Source: Hydromonas sp.
Lineage (GTDB): Bacteria > Pseudomonadota > Gammaproteobacteria > Burkholderiales > Burkholderiaceae
Assembly: GCA_017495165.1 (NCBI GenBank)
Contig: JAFEII010000009.1
Location: 89,781 to 153,780 of the forward strand
Direction of reading: 5' to 3'
DNA length: 64,000 bases
The translations under genes and the position numbers were made by a program. Of the stretch, positions 41,719 through 51,349 are shown piece after piece. Below the pieces are notes generated by a model. That model was not told where the DNA came from. It made no database searches and was given only the letters and a program-made list of their open reading frames with translations. Every line of letters starts with the position of its first letter. Positions within the stretch are counted from its first letter, which is position 1.

Positions 41719-43440
41719 ATGAATCAAGAAAAACTTAATGCGTTGTTGGCGCAGGCTGAGGCAAGTGATGCGCAGGCGATGTTTGATGTGGCGCAAGCGT
41801 ATCGAAAGGGTGATGGCGTTACGTTGAATTTGGAGAAAGCTTTTGAATGGTATCAAAAAGCGGCTAATTTAGGGCATGCGCAGGCGATGTCTAATCTTGG
41901 CGTTTGTTATGGTTTCGGTAAAGGCGTGGCGCAGAATGATGCGCGGGCTGTTCAGTGGTATAAAAAAGCAGCAAAGTCAGGGCGTGCGCAAGCTATGTAT
42001 AATCTTGGCTTTCGCTATGGTTCAGGCAAAGGCGTGGCGCAGAATGATGCGCGGGCTGTTAAATGGTATAAAAAAGCAGCAAAGCTAGGGCATGCCAAAG
42101 CGATGAATAATCTTGGCGTTCGTTATGGTTCAGGCAAAGGCGTGGCGCAGAATGATGCGCTGGCTGTTAAATGGTATAAAAAAGCAGCAAAGCTAGGGCA
42201 TGACAAAGCGATGAATAATCTTGGCTCTCGTTATTTTTTAGGCCTAGGCGTGGATCCAAACAAAGAGCTTGGCCTTCAATGGATTGAAAAAGCAGCAGAG
42301 GCTGGAAACAATCGTGCGCTAAACGTTTTAATTGAAACGTCCGACGAAGCCACACGGAAAAGGTGGCTTGGCGTGTATTTTGAGCAACTGGTTCCTGTAT
42401 TTAAAACATTTAATGCGTTGTGCGATGCAACAGATGCAGGCAGCAACCTCATTAACGACTGTAAAGCCGCATTCGAAGAATTGCTAATCCATGTTTACGA
42501 TATCGAACGTGACCATTGGTATCAAGGCGACGTTGAATCCGAAGGCTTAACCCATTACACCTATGCAGCAGTTGCATTGAATATTATTTTGCAAAAGCCC
42601 GATCCCGATAAAGCACAAGCCAATGAGCACCGCCTTGCTACCCGAAAACTACGTATTGGGATGGCGGCGTACCTTAATGACCCGACCGAGGGCAAATATG
42701 TGTTTGATGCGATGCAAAAGGCAAATGAACCTGATATTCAGCACATACAAAATCGGTTTGAGCGCTTTTATGCGGATGTTGAGCCAATCACAACAAATGA
42801 GCTGCCTGAGCAAATATTTTCGTTGTCGTTCAGCAAAAACCGCGACAACTTAAATCTCTGGCGCGCTTATGGCACGACCAACGGCCAAGCAAATGGGGTT
42901 GGGTTGTTTATTCCAAACAAAACACTCAAAAAATTTGCACTCGACGGCCTGAAAAGCATCCAAACCGAACCGTCCGAGTTGGGCGAAGATACGGATGACT
43001 TTTTGTTGTTTGAAGTGAAGTACGGAGAAGTGCTAGTCAAGGCGATGTGGAAAAAAATCAAGCCTGCGCTGAATGAGTTGTTTAAAAGGATTGATGCGCT
43101 GACAGCAAGCGACGAGATCCGTGATCAAATGGATCGTTGCATCGTTTTGGCGCTGTCTCGTTTGACTTATTTGTACAAGCACGACGCCTACGCGGCAGAG
43201 CAAGAAGTGCGGGCGATTGCCTTGCGTCCATTGGCTCAAGCAAAAATGGACGAGCGCACGCCCAGCCGTTTGTACTGTGAAACGCCCGAACTGTTGTTTT
43301 TGGACAAAGGCAGCTCGATTATTTTGGGGCCGCAAACCGCAGATAAAACCGCGCTGTTGTGGGAAACGCGCAAGCGTTTGGCGCTGCTGGGCTTGGACGA
43401 TAAAGTCAGCGTGACGGTGTCCACCGTGCCTTTTCGTTAA
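41719..43440 (+). CDS. Sel1-repeat protein with a C-terminal DUF2971 domain
   Basis: 573 residues, from the ATG at 41719 after AAGGGAG. Residues about 17-197 are five Sel1-like repeats of 36 residues, e.g. NLGVRYGSGKGVAQNDALAV. Residues about 300-545 fit DUF2971: YLNDPTEGKYVFDAM, SFSKNRDNLNLWRAYG, GVGLFIP and KHDAYAAEQEVRAIALR. No signal peptide or membrane segment is seen, so it is cytoplasmic or injected. DUF2971 has no established biochemical role that I know; such genes often lie in variable regions. Sel1 repeats mediate protein contacts. It sits at the start of an accessory-looking stretch. Confidence 0.75.
   Translation: MNQEKLNALLAQAEASDAQAMFDVAQAYRKGDGVTLNLEKAFEWYQKAANLGHAQAMSNLGVCYGFGKGVAQNDARAVQWYKKAAKSGRAQAMYNLGFRYGSGKGVAQNDARAVKWYKKAAKLGHAKAMNNLGVRYGSGKGVAQNDALAVKWYKKAAKLGHDKAMNNLGSRYFLGLGVDPNKELGLQWIEKAAEAGNNRALNVLIETSDEATRKRWLGVYFEQLVPVFKTFNALCDATDAGSNLINDCKAAFEELLIHVYDIERDHWYQGDVESEGLTHYTYAAVALNIILQKPDPDKAQANEHRLATRKLRIGMAAYLNDPTEGKYVFDAMQKANEPDIQHIQNRFERFYADVEPITTNELPEQIFSLSFSKNRDNLNLWRAYGTTNGQANGVGLFIPNKTLKKFALDGLKSIQTEPSELGEDTDDFLLFEVKYGEVLVKAMWKKIKPALNELFKRIDALTASDEIRDQMDRCIVLALSRLTYLYKHDAYAAEQEVRAIALRPLAQAKMDERTPSRLYCETPELLFLDKGSSIILGPQTADKTALLWETRKRLALLGLDDKVSVTVSTVPFR
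41878..42309. repeat. Four tandem 108-bp units coding Sel1 repeats
   Basis: Units begin at 41878, 41986, 42094 and 42202. The second and third differ at about nine of 108 positions, while the last has diverged, so the array grew by recent internal duplication. Confidence 0.85.
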
Positions 43441-43492
43441 TTGGCGTGGTTGGGCGCTAAGAAAAATAAAATTTGTGATTCATGGAGTGTTT

Positions 43493-44425
43493 ATGTTTAA
43501 TTGGTTCAATCAAGAAGACCTTTATATGGCATCTGTGCCATTTTTTGTGGCGGTCATTGTGCTCGAAATGGTTTATTCGCACCAGCGTGGGCGCGGCTTG
43601 TATCGCACTGGCGATACGATCAAAAACAGTTATTTTGCGCTGTTAAATTTTGGCTTGGATTTATTGATGCAAGGTGCATCGTTTTTGATTTTGGGCTGGT
43701 TTTTTACGCACAGATTGTTTGAAATCAACCACGTTTGGCTGTATTGGTTGCTCCTCATCCCATTGCAGGATTTTGCATATTATGTGCACCACTATATGGA
43801 TCACCGCTGCCGTTTTTTTTGGGCGGTACACATCACGCACCACAGCTCTGAACAGTTCAACATCACCACAGGGTTTCGCTCGCCTGTGTTTCAGCCGCTG
43901 TACCGCTACATGTATTTTGCGCCGCTCGCCTTGATGGGGTTTGCGCCGTTGCACATCATGTTTGTGTACTCGGTGGCGCAGATTTATGGCACCTTGATTC
44001 ACACCCAAGCCATTCACAAAATGGGGTTTTTGGAATATTTTATGGTCACGCCATCGCATCACCGCGTGCATCATTCGGTCAATGTGCCGTATCTTGACCG
44101 CAACATGGGCATGTTGTTTATTGTGTGGGACAAGCTGTTTGGCACGTTTGTTGCCGAAGGCGTTGACCCAAAACCTGTGCAGTTTGGTTTGGTGTCACAG
44201 CTCACGCCCGAGCAAAAAAACCATTGGTTTACAACCATCACCCATGAGTTTCAGGCGATTTGGCAGGACGCCACGCAGCCAAACTTGACGCTGGAGCAGC
44301 GGTTGAAATATGTGTTTGGTAAACCCGGCTGGAGTCATGATGGCAGCAAGCAAACCAGCGAACAAATGCAGGCGCAATGGCAGCCAACGGGTGCATGTCA
44401 AACCAATGGGTCATGCGCTGATTAA
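43493..44425 (+). CDS. Fatty acid hydroxylase/sterol desaturase family membrane protein
   Basis: 310 residues from the ATG at 43493, with GGAG 6 nt in front; an upstream GTG is rejected. The histidine clusters that bind the di-iron centre are in order: HHYMDHR, HITHHSSEQFN, HTQAIHK and PSHHRVHHS. Four to five membrane segments surround them. Members hydroxylate or desaturate lipids with oxygen. The substrate is unknown. The C-terminal 60 residues are hydrophilic and end in a cysteine-containing tail (GACQTNGSCAD). Confidence 0.82.
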   Translation: MFNWFNQEDLYMASVPFFVAVIVLEMVYSHQRGRGLYRTGDTIKNSYFALLNFGLDLLMQGASFLILGWFFTHRLFEINHVWLYWLLLIPLQDFAYYVHHYMDHRCRFFWAVHITHHSSEQFNITTGFRSPVFQPLYRYMYFAPLALMGFAPLHIMFVYSVAQIYGTLIHTQAIHKMGFLEYFMVTPSHHRVHHSVNVPYLDRNMGMLFIVWDKLFGTFVAEGVDPKPVQFGLVSQLTPEQKNHWFTTITHEFQAIWQDATQPNLTLEQRLKYVFGKPGWSHDGSKQTSEQMQAQWQPTGACQTNGSCAD

Positions 44426-44455
44426 TGCGTTGATCAATGTGAACTCATCCCAATT

Positions 44456-44484
44456 AAAAAAAGCTGCGTGAGCAGCTTTTTTTG
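44456..44484. terminator. Terminator between the hydroxylase and STY0301 genes
   Basis: AAAAAAGCTGC and GCAGCTTTTTTT form an 11-bp stem with a 4-nt loop. The genes converge, so it may work both ways. Confidence 0.8.
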
Positions 44485-44542
44485 GCAAATTCAGTTTTAA
44501 TCGGTGGTTGATTAAGTGTGGGACGTAACAATTAAGTGTTAA

Positions 44543-44956
44543 TCACTGACACTTGAATGATTTGATTTCGCCAAAGATAGTTGGATCAACCGTGGCTGTA
44601 CAGGATTTAGTTCCCACGGGTAAAGCCTTGGTCAATACGATTCGAGTTCGTGAGTAATGACAAGCGACTTCATTGACGTCATTCTTGGATTGTTTACCAA
44701 ATTTCCAAGTTGATGCTGTTTTCTTTTGAATGTCAGGGACGAGCTCACCCATGTCTTTAACCAAACCATGGTACACGCCAACTCTTTGCAAACGATGTGG
44801 CCCGTATCGATCTTCTGCAACGCCATAACCAGATGGGAGGTCTGAGGCTGCTTGAGTGGTTGTAATTTCGGCGGGGCAGATTTCGGCCGACCAACTTGGC
44901 AATGAAACAGCCAAAACCAGTGCACAAACACCTTTTAATATGAATTTGTTTGTCAT
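44543..44956 (-). CDS. Secreted STY0301-family protein
   Basis: 137 residues with a signal peptide (FILKGVCALVLAVSLPSWSA). The mature protein is about 113 residues with four cysteines likely to form two disulfides, in EICPAEI, EVACHYSRTRIVLTKALP, KSCTATVD and SFKCQ. The order of CP, SG(Y/W)GV, STWKFG, CxY and LPxGTxxC matches the STY0301 family, which has no assigned function. It is expected in the periplasm. Confidence 0.65.
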   Translation of the reverse strand: MTNKFILKGVCALVLAVSLPSWSAEICPAEITTTQAASDLPSGYGVAEDRYGPHRLQRVGVYHGLVKDMGELVPDIQKKTASTWKFGKQSKNDVNEVACHYSRTRIVLTKALPVGTKSCTATVDPTIFGEIKSFKCQ

Positions 44957-44989
44957 AACAATGCCTTTCTTGTATTAAATCACGATGAA

Positions 44990-45181
44990 TTAAAATTTCG
45001 CTTGAACACCGATGTGCAATTGCACACCTTCTTTATTGCCATTAAATGAGCGTTGGTAACGCGCATCGGCGTACAGATCGGTTGATTTGCTTGAGCTGCC
45101 TTGAATGTCACCACCAATTTCGCCATAGCTTCGGATAATCTGCACTTCATTGGTTGGAGTCAAGCTGAGTAATGCAAACAC
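44990..45181 (-). pseudogene. Remnant of an autotransporter beta-barrel C-terminus
   Basis: The last about 63 codons of a frame ending YADARYQRSFNGNKEGVQLHIGVQAKF* (last strand, terminal phenylalanine), as in autotransporter or other outer-membrane barrel proteins. Segments EVQIIRSYGEIGGDIQGS and STDLYADARYQRSF look like the final beta-strands. No start, passenger or earlier barrel strands are present; upstream sequence runs into the next gene. It is the truncated end of a lost gene. Confidence 0.55.
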
Positions 45182-45216
45182 GTCATTATAACGCCATGAA
45201 GGCGGTTTTGACGCGT

Positions 45217-46941
45217 TTAATCAAACGAGGATGGCGTCAAAAAGCCCTGATAATGCACAATCAGCCCCGCCAGTGGGTGCGTGATTTGCACATCAAAACA
45301 AAATCGGCCGTGCGCATCCACGTATTCAAACGTGTTGGTCGTGGGGGCAAGTACGCCAGGAAACGGCAGAGGCACGCCGCAAAAGTGCGTGCGGCGCACG
45401 ATGTAACGCAGCTTGTCGCCATCCAAAACCAAAGCAAGGCCGAAGGTAAATGGGCCAAAGCGCTCGTTGAGCAAATGGGCGGATTGGTTTTTGCCACGAC
45501 TTAAAACGCTTTTAAATGTTTGCTTACCAAAGGTGCGAAACCACGTTTCGCCTGCGGCAGTCACGTCAAACGCCACCCGAACCGGCACGTCATCGCCTTG
45601 GGCAGGAAACCCAATCACCGCAGCAATCAGACGCGCCAACAAGCGGTTGCCACGGGTAATGCGCGCCAATCCGCTCATGGAGTGGCGTCCAAACGGTTGG
45701 GCGTGGGCTTGGGCAATTGGGCGTGGCAAACGCGCAAACGCTGTGCCCAAAACGTCTTGAAACAAACTGTTTTGCGACGGGGTCGGCGCATTCGGTGTGT
45801 TCGGTTCAGTCGCGTCCTCTCGAACCCCCGTTTGAATCGCCAGTTTGGCAAAAAACGCCGCGTAATCCGCCAAACGCAACGCATGAATCGCGCTGCGCGC
45901 ACCGCTGCTGATTTTTTTGCCATCCAAATGTTGTTGAATCAGCGCTGCCGCGCCAATCGCAGGAATGTTTGGGCCGTCATCCCCTTGGGCGATTAAATGC
46001 CATGTGCGTTGAATCGGCTTGCCCGCCAATGCGCCCTTGACGGTCACAAACATGCCGCCGCGATGCTCGCCCCAGCGTGCATGATTGATGACCCAATAAA
46101 ACAGGCGTGACAACGAGGCCAAGCTTGGCAATATACGCCATTTGACCAAATACGCCAAACCGTTGAGTGCGCGGTGGAATATGGCGGGCACAGGCGCAGC
46201 GCCGACTCAAATGCTGTTTAGATGCGGATAATGTTGCGCCATCAGGGTTAAGTCAGGCACGTCAACCAAGGAAAAATGCCGATTTGTGAGCGGCAACTCA
46301 CCCGCTGGCGCAATGGTGGCGCGCATGGTTTCGGTGAGCGCGTATGCATGGCTGGATGTGTGGTTGCGCCGCAAGGGGATTTTTTTGCCCGCATAGCTTG
46401 CAATCGCACGAATCACGTTTTCACCCACGCCCGCAAAAGGCGAGGGCGCAATGCCCGCAATCACATCATGTACCTCAACCCCATCGGCAGACAAATGCGC
46501 GACCATCGCCGATGTGAGCGCGGGGCAAGTGCTCACACCGCTAATCGCAAACACGCCTTTGCGCAACGCCAGCGCGTTAAATTGCGCAACGCCCGCTGTA
46601 AATTGCGCGCCATCAGACAAGTCGATGTAATTCACGCCCGCGTTCAAACATGCCTCAAGCAAGCCATAAGGCTGCTCGCCGTACACCTGAAACGGCCCGC
46701 TCGCATCAACCAAAATATCAGGCGCAATGCGCGTCAAAACCGTGTGCAAATCTGCGGGGCTGGCGTTGCGGTCAAAGGCCAGCGCAGATGCGTTTGTGCC
46801 CGCAGGCAGCGTGTCGCAAAAAAGCGTTGCACGGCGGATTGAGCGGCCTGCAATGTAAATGTTCAGGTGTGCGTGATGGGCAATTAAACGTGCCAAGCGA
46901 CCGCCAAAAGTACCATAGCCGCCAACAATGATGATGTTCAT
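45217..46941 (-). pseudogene. Saccharopine dehydrogenase-like NAD(P)-binding protein, broken by an in-frame TGA
   Basis: Read from ATG 46941, residues 1-244 carry the Rossmann motif IIIVGGYGTFGGRLARLI and the saccharopine dehydrogenase core (ILVDASGPFQVYGEQPYGLLEACLNAG, in part). Codon 245 is TGA (46209-46207). The same frame stays open after it to 45217, giving 329 more codons that fit the DUF4166-type C-terminal half of such proteins (e.g. GDDGPNIPAIGAAALI and SRGKNQSAHLLNERFGPF). There is no frameshift. One C-to-T change of CGA to TGA explains it. It is probably inactive, or makes a 244-residue fragment. Confidence 0.85.
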
Positions 46942-47089
46942 GAGAATGCCCCTTTATTTTTTTAATGGCTTGGCGTGCGGCGCAAGCGTATATAATGCCC
47001 AACTCGCGTGAGGTGCTTTTGAAAATAAACCACATGCGATACGTGCCACGCAACACAATACACAAAACCACAACCAAACAAACGAAATT

Positions 47090-47896
47090 ATGTGCCAACT
47101 TTTAGGAATGAATTGCAACACGCCCACGGACATTATCTTCTCATTTGAAGGCTTTGCCAAGCGCGGCGGCGTGACCGACCACCACAGCGACGGCTGGGGC
47201 ATCGCTTTTTTTGAGGGCCGCGCCGTGCGGTTGTTGATTGACCACAAATCGGCCGTGGATTCGCCGATTGCCCAGTTAATAAAAACCTATCCAATCAAGT
47301 CGCTCAACGTGATTGCGCATATTCGCAAAGCCACGCAAGGCGATGTGAATTTGGAAAACAGTCACCCGTTTATGCGCGAAATGTGGGGGCAAAACTGGGT
47401 GTTTGCGCACAATGGTAATTTGGTTGACTTTGCCCCCAGCCTTACCGGCGGTTTTAATAGTATTGGCACGACCGACAGCGAAGCGGCATTTTGTTTGATG
47501 ATGCAGCAGTTGCGCAGCGCCTTTCCAGCTGCCAGCGCGTTGTGTCCGCCAGCGCCGCAAGCCATTCATGCCGCACTGGCAAAAATCGTCCCAGCCATCG
47601 CAGCATTTGGAACCTTTAATTTTTGTCTGTCAAACGGCCAAGCAATGTGGGCGCATTGCAGCACGCAGCTTTATTATATTGTGCGCGAGTACCCATTTAG
47701 CACCGCTCATTTGGTGGATACGGATGTGGCCATTGACTTTACCGAACATGCAGGGCGCGATGACCGCGTGGCGGTCATCGCCACTCAACCGCTAACCGAC
47801 AATGAGGTGTGGCACAAAATGTGCGGCTCAGAATTAATCAGGTTTCACGCGGGCGCGCCCCAAACCCATTCATTGCTGGCCGCAGGTCAGAATTAA
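47090..47896 (+). CDS. yafJ: Class II glutamine amidotransferase (YafJ type)
   Basis: 268 residues. The N-terminal nucleophile is cysteine 2 (MCQLLGMNCNTP), followed by HHSDGWGIAFFEG, AHIRKATQGDVNLENSHPF and FAHNGNLVDF, the usual Ntn-type glutaminase motifs. It would release ammonia from glutamine or hydrolyse a related gamma-glutamyl bond; the acceptor and pathway of YafJ are not firmly known. The start is fixed by the catalytic cysteine. No partner synthetase lies beside it. Confidence 0.85.
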   Translation: MCQLLGMNCNTPTDIIFSFEGFAKRGGVTDHHSDGWGIAFFEGRAVRLLIDHKSAVDSPIAQLIKTYPIKSLNVIAHIRKATQGDVNLENSHPFMREMWGQNWVFAHNGNLVDFAPSLTGGFNSIGTTDSEAAFCLMMQQLRSAFPAASALCPPAPQAIHAALAKIVPAIAAFGTFNFCLSNGQAMWAHCSTQLYYIVREYPFSTAHLVDTDVAIDFTEHAGRDDRVAVIATQPLTDNEVWHKMCGSELIRFHAGAPQTHSLLAAGQN

Positions 47897-47980
47897 ACTG
47901 CCTTAAACGCAAGAAGCAAAACCCATCTGAGCGCACGGTTTTGTCTAAAAAATAGACGCTTTCATTCAATAAAGAACCCT

Positions 47981-49135
47981 ATGACCATTGACGCAAAAAC
48001 CGAATACCCACAAATCCAGTGGGTTGAAAAAGACGAGCCGCGCAGCGCGCGCTGGCATTCAGAAGCAGGCAACTTGCCGCCCAAGCGTGTGATTTTGGCG
48101 GACGACAAATTGCCGGCGGAATCAGCTTACCGCTTGGCGTGCGAAGGCACTGGCCTGTTGTGGAAGGGTGACTTCCAAAACGCACGCCAGCTTTTGCAAG
48201 CCATGACGCGGCGGTTGAACAAGGCGCGCGCAAAAAAAGTGCGCGAGCCCAGCAGTATTACAGAGGCATTTCATTGGCACCGCCAAGATCAAATCCAGCG
48301 TGCACGAATTTTGGGCATGCTGCTCATCTCTTTGGACGAAAAACTCGTGGTCAAATTGCGCCGCGCACCAGACGTGAAAGCCGCATTTGAGCAGGTGCAC
48401 GGTAAAGCAGAGGGGCATTCCGTGGTGTCTTTGCGCGAATTGCAGGGCGTGGTCGGTGCGTATGAATGGCGCAAAGCAGGCGTGTTTATTCCAGCCCTTG
48501 AAACTGAAATTCACCCGCATTACGGCGTGTATTCGCCGATTCGCGGGGAATATTTAGAGTTGATTGAGCAAGCACCATTGCCGGAAGGTTTGGAAGAAGC
48601 CGTTGATGTGGGGGTTGGTACAGGCGTTCTCACAGCGCTCTTGCTCAAACGTGGTGTCAAAAAAGTGACTGCCACAGATTTAGACCCGCGTGCGCTTGCA
48701 TGTGCAAAAGAGAATTTGTCGCGCATGGGCATGATGCACAAAGTGGAACTACAACAAACAAACTTATATCCGACGGATGAGCGTCAATTTGGCCTCATTG
48801 TTTGCAATCCTCCGTGGGTGCCAGCAAGCGCGAATGCGCCAATTGAACACGCGGTTTATGATCCGAATAGTCGCATGCTTAAAGGCTTTTTGTCGGGCTT
48901 AAAAGCGCGCTTAACCTGCGATGGCGAAGGCTGGCTGATATTGTCAGACTTGGCCGAACACTTGGGCTTGCGCTCGCGCGATGAGCTGCTTGGTTGGATT
49001 GCGCAAGCAGGCTTGCATGTGTTGGATAAATTGGACGTGGCACCAAAACACAGCAAAGCGTTTGACAGTACCGATGTGCTGCATGAGGCGCGTTCAAAAG
49101 AAGTGACCTCTTTGTGGCGACTGGCAATTAAATAA
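47981..49135 (+). CDS. Class I SAM-dependent methyltransferase (small-domain MTS type)
   Basis: 384 residues. The N-terminal 200 residues form a helical domain not recognised. The SAM-binding motif is VDVGVGTGVLTALLLKRG, with the acidic TATDLDPRALACAKENL and the N-P-P-W catalytic motif in IVCNPPWVPASA, which marks enzymes that methylate exocyclic nitrogens, such as RsmC or HemK. The substrate cannot be read. The 3' end overlaps the convergent dgkA by 8 nt. Confidence 0.75.
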   Translation: MTIDAKTEYPQIQWVEKDEPRSARWHSEAGNLPPKRVILADDKLPAESAYRLACEGTGLLWKGDFQNARQLLQAMTRRLNKARAKKVREPSSITEAFHWHRQDQIQRARILGMLLISLDEKLVVKLRRAPDVKAAFEQVHGKAEGHSVVSLRELQGVVGAYEWRKAGVFIPALETEIHPHYGVYSPIRGEYLELIEQAPLPEGLEEAVDVGVGTGVLTALLLKRGVKKVTATDLDPRALACAKENLSRMGMMHKVELQQTNLYPTDERQFGLIVCNPPWVPASANAPIEHAVYDPNSRMLKGFLSGLKARLTCDGEGWLILSDLAEHLGLRSRDELLGWIAQAGLHVLDKLDVAPKHSKAFDSTDVLHEARSKEVTSLWRLAIK

Positions 49136-49487
49136 AAAATCGCTGCCAAATGATTGTGGCAAGACAAATAAAATTGAGCACCAAAATCGTTAATACAGCG
49201 GCGCTGCCAACATCTTTGGCACGCCCCAGTAAATGATGGTGCTCCAAGCTGATGTGGTCTGCCAAGTATTCTAAGCCCGTATTAAACAGCTCTGCCATCA
49301 ATAACAGCGCGTTGCACGCAATGAAAAATAACCACAGCGCCCAAGTTGGCTGAACGTAGATGCAAAAAACTTGTGTGGCGAGTACAAACATGACGTCATC
49401 TCGAAATGCCGCTTCGGTTTGCCACGCGCTTTTAAAGCCTTTGATTGAGTATGAAGCTGCTGCCAGTACGCGTTTGGGTGAAAACAT
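49128..49487 (-). CDS. dgkA: Diacylglycerol kinase
   Basis: 119 residues with three membrane segments, the usual size. The family residues are in EAAFRDDV, AELFNTGLEYLADHI and HHHLLGRAKDVGSAAV, which supply the catalytic glutamate and the phosphate-binding groups. It phosphorylates diacylglycerol made when membrane oligosaccharides are built. It is convergent to and overlaps the methyltransferase gene by 8 nt. Confidence 0.93.
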   Translation of the reverse strand: MFSPKRVLAAASYSIKGFKSAWQTEAAFRDDVMFVLATQVFCIYVQPTWALWLFFIACNALLLMAELFNTGLEYLADHISLEHHHLLGRAKDVGSAAVLTILVLNFICLATIIWQRFFI

Positions 49488-49609
49488 AAAAACCTTTCAT
49501 AAAAAAGCAAGTGGCAAGTATAAACGCTCTTGCCGCGCAAGTCCAAAAGGCGTTGTGGGTGTGGTGCGTTCAAAAAAGTGTAATTTCTTGTCAAAAGGTG
49601 AAAAAAAAG

Positions 49610-49638
49610 TTGACAACGCATGAATAGTCGTAGATAAT
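49610..49638 (+). promoter_or_regulatory. Strong promoter of the tRNA-tuf operon
   Basis: TTGACA (49610-49615), exactly 17 nt, GATAAT (49633-49638). The start of transcription would be near 49645, just before tRNA-Tyr. Confidence 0.75.
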
Positions 49639-49650
49639 TTCGTTCTCTAT

Positions 49651-49736
49651 GGAGGGGTGGCCGAGTGGTTAAAGGCGGCAGACTGTAAATCTGCTCTCGT
49701 AAGGGTACACTGGTTCGAATCCAGTCTCCTCCACCA
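49651..49736 (+). tRNA. tRNA-Tyr (GTA)
   Basis: 86 nt with encoded CCA. The acceptor arm GGAGGGG pairs with the 3' strand, the anticodon GTA lies in CTGTAAA and the long variable arm is as expected of a class II tRNA. Confidence 0.95.
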
Positions 49737-49776
49737 TAGTGTTCTAAAATTTGGGTGTATGCTCAAGGCATGTTGC

Positions 49777-49850
49777 GCGGGAGTAGTTTAGTGGTAGAAC
49801 CCTAGCCTTCCAAGCTAATGATGCGGGTTCGATTCCCGTCTCCCGCTCCA
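49777..49850 (+). tRNA. tRNA-Gly (TCC)
   Basis: 74 nt with encoded CCA. The acceptor GCGGGAG pairs with CTCCCGC, the anticodon is TCC in CCTTCCAAG and the T arm has GGTTCGATT. Confidence 0.95.
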
Positions 49851-49866
49851 CTTTCCCAGATATTCT

Positions 49867-49941
<75 letters not shown>

Positions 49942-49981
49942 AAAATTTTCCAATTTGAATGAACCATTAAGGGGTATTACC

Positions 49982-51172
49982 ATGGCAAAAGAAAAATTTG
50001 AACGGACCAAGCCGCACGTTAACGTCGGTACAATTGGTCACGTGGATCACGGCAAAACAACGCTAACCGCAGCAATCACAACCGTTTTGACTAAAAAATT
50101 CGGTGGCACTGCTAAAGGTTACGCTGACATTGACGCGGCACCAGAAGAAAAAGCACGCGGTATTACCATCAACACTGCGCACGTTGAATACGAAACAGAA
50201 ACACGCCACTACGCACACGTTGACTGCCCAGGCCATGCTGATTATGTTAAAAACATGATTACCGGTGCGGCACAAATGGATGGCGCAATCTTGGTGTGTT
50301 CAGCAGCAGACGGTCCAATGCCACAAACCCGTGAGCACATCTTGTTGGCACGTCAAGTTGGCGTTCCTTATATCTTGGTGTTCTTGAACAAATGCGACAT
50401 GGTTGACGACGAAGAATTATTGGAATTGGTTGAAATGGAAGTTCGTGAACTTCTATCTAAATACGATTTCCCAGGCGATGATGTACCTATCATCAAAGGT
50501 TCTGCAAAATTGGCACTTGAAGGTGACCAATCTCCAATCGGCGAACCAGCAATTTTCGCATTGGGCGAAGCCTTGGATTCTTACATCCCAACTCCAGAAC
50601 GCGCAATTGATGGCACATTCTTGATGCCTATCGAAGACGTATTCTCTATTTCTGGTCGCGGTACTGTTGTAACAGGTCGTATCGAACGCGGTATCGTTAA
50701 AGTCGGCGAAGAGTTAGAAATCGTTGGTATTAAAGACACAGCAAAAACCATTTGTACGGGTGTTGAAATGTTCCGTAAATTGCTCGATCAAGGTCAAGCA
50801 GGCGACAACGTGGGTGTATTGTTACGCGGTACAAAACGTGAAGACGTTGAACGTGGCCAAGTATTGTGCAAACCAGGTTCAATCAAACCACACACCAAGT
50901 TTGATGCTGAGATTTACGTATTGGGCAAAGATGAAGGCGGTCGTCACACACCATTCTTCAACAACTACCGCCCACAGTTCTACTTCCGTACCACGGACGT
51001 AACCGGTGCAGTTAACTTGCCAGCAGACAAAGAAATGGTGATGCCTGGTGATAACGTTTCAATCAGCGTTGAATTGATTCACGCGATTGCAATGGAAGAA
51101 GGTTTGCGTTTCGCGATTCGCGAAGGTGGCCGCACCGTTGGTGCAGGCGTTGTTGCTAAAATCAACGCTTAA
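49982..51172 (+). CDS. tuf: Elongation factor Tu
   Basis: 396 residues from the ATG at 49982 after AAGGGG. G-domain motifs: [22 protein letters not shown] and the GSA of IKGSAKLAL. Domains 2 and 3 are complete and end in VVAKINA. It brings aminoacyl-tRNA to the ribosome. The gene sits between tRNA-Thr and tRNA-Trp and is cotranscribed with tRNAs, as in other Betaproteobacteria. Codon use is more biased than in most of the window. Confidence 0.98.
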   Translation: MAKEKFERTKPHVNVGTIGHVDHGKTTLTAAITTVLTKKFGGTAKGYADIDAAPEEKARGITINTAHVEYETETRHYAHVDCPGHADYVKNMITGAAQMDGAILVCSAADGPMPQTREHILLARQVGVPYILVFLNKCDMVDDEELLELVEMEVRELLSKYDFPGDDVPIIKGSAKLALEGDQSPIGEPAIFALGEALDSYIPTPERAIDGTFLMPIEDVFSISGRGTVVTGRIERGIVKVGEELEIVGIKDTAKTICTGVEMFRKLLDQGQAGDNVGVLLRGTKREDVERGQVLCKPGSIKPHTKFDAEIYVLGKDEGGRHTPFFNNYRPQFYFRTTDVTGAVNLPADKEMVMPGDNVSISVELIHAIAMEEGLRFAIREGGRTVGAGVVAKINA

Positions 51173-51225
51173 GAAGTATCGCGGGGCTTTGCTAAAGCCC
51201 GGCATTATGTTGTTGTTTCCGGTAT

Positions 51226-51301
51226 AGGGGTGTAGCTCAATTGGTAGAGTGACGGTCTCCAAAACCGTAGGTTGGGGGTTCGAAACCCTCCGCCCCTGCC
51301 A
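51226..51301 (+). tRNA. tRNA-Trp (CCA)
   Basis: 76 nt with encoded CCA. The acceptor AGGGGTG pairs with CGCCCCT and the anticodon is CCA in TCTCCAAAA. A short GGGCTTT/AAAGCCC hairpin at 51184-51200 lies between tuf and this gene. Confidence 0.95.
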
Positions 51302-51349
51302 TATTGGAACGACGGTGAAATAATTGTTTTAATTTATCAGAGGGTGGTT

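Noticed and set aside
45520..45996. Long plus-strand frame opposite the broken dehydrogenase gene
   Set aside because: Arginine-rich translation typical of the antisense of a coding region; the minus strand has the family motifs.
46207..46209. Internal TGA read as selenocysteine
   Set aside because: The position is not a known redox site of the family and no SECIS-like hairpin is evident just after the codon. CGA to TGA is simpler.
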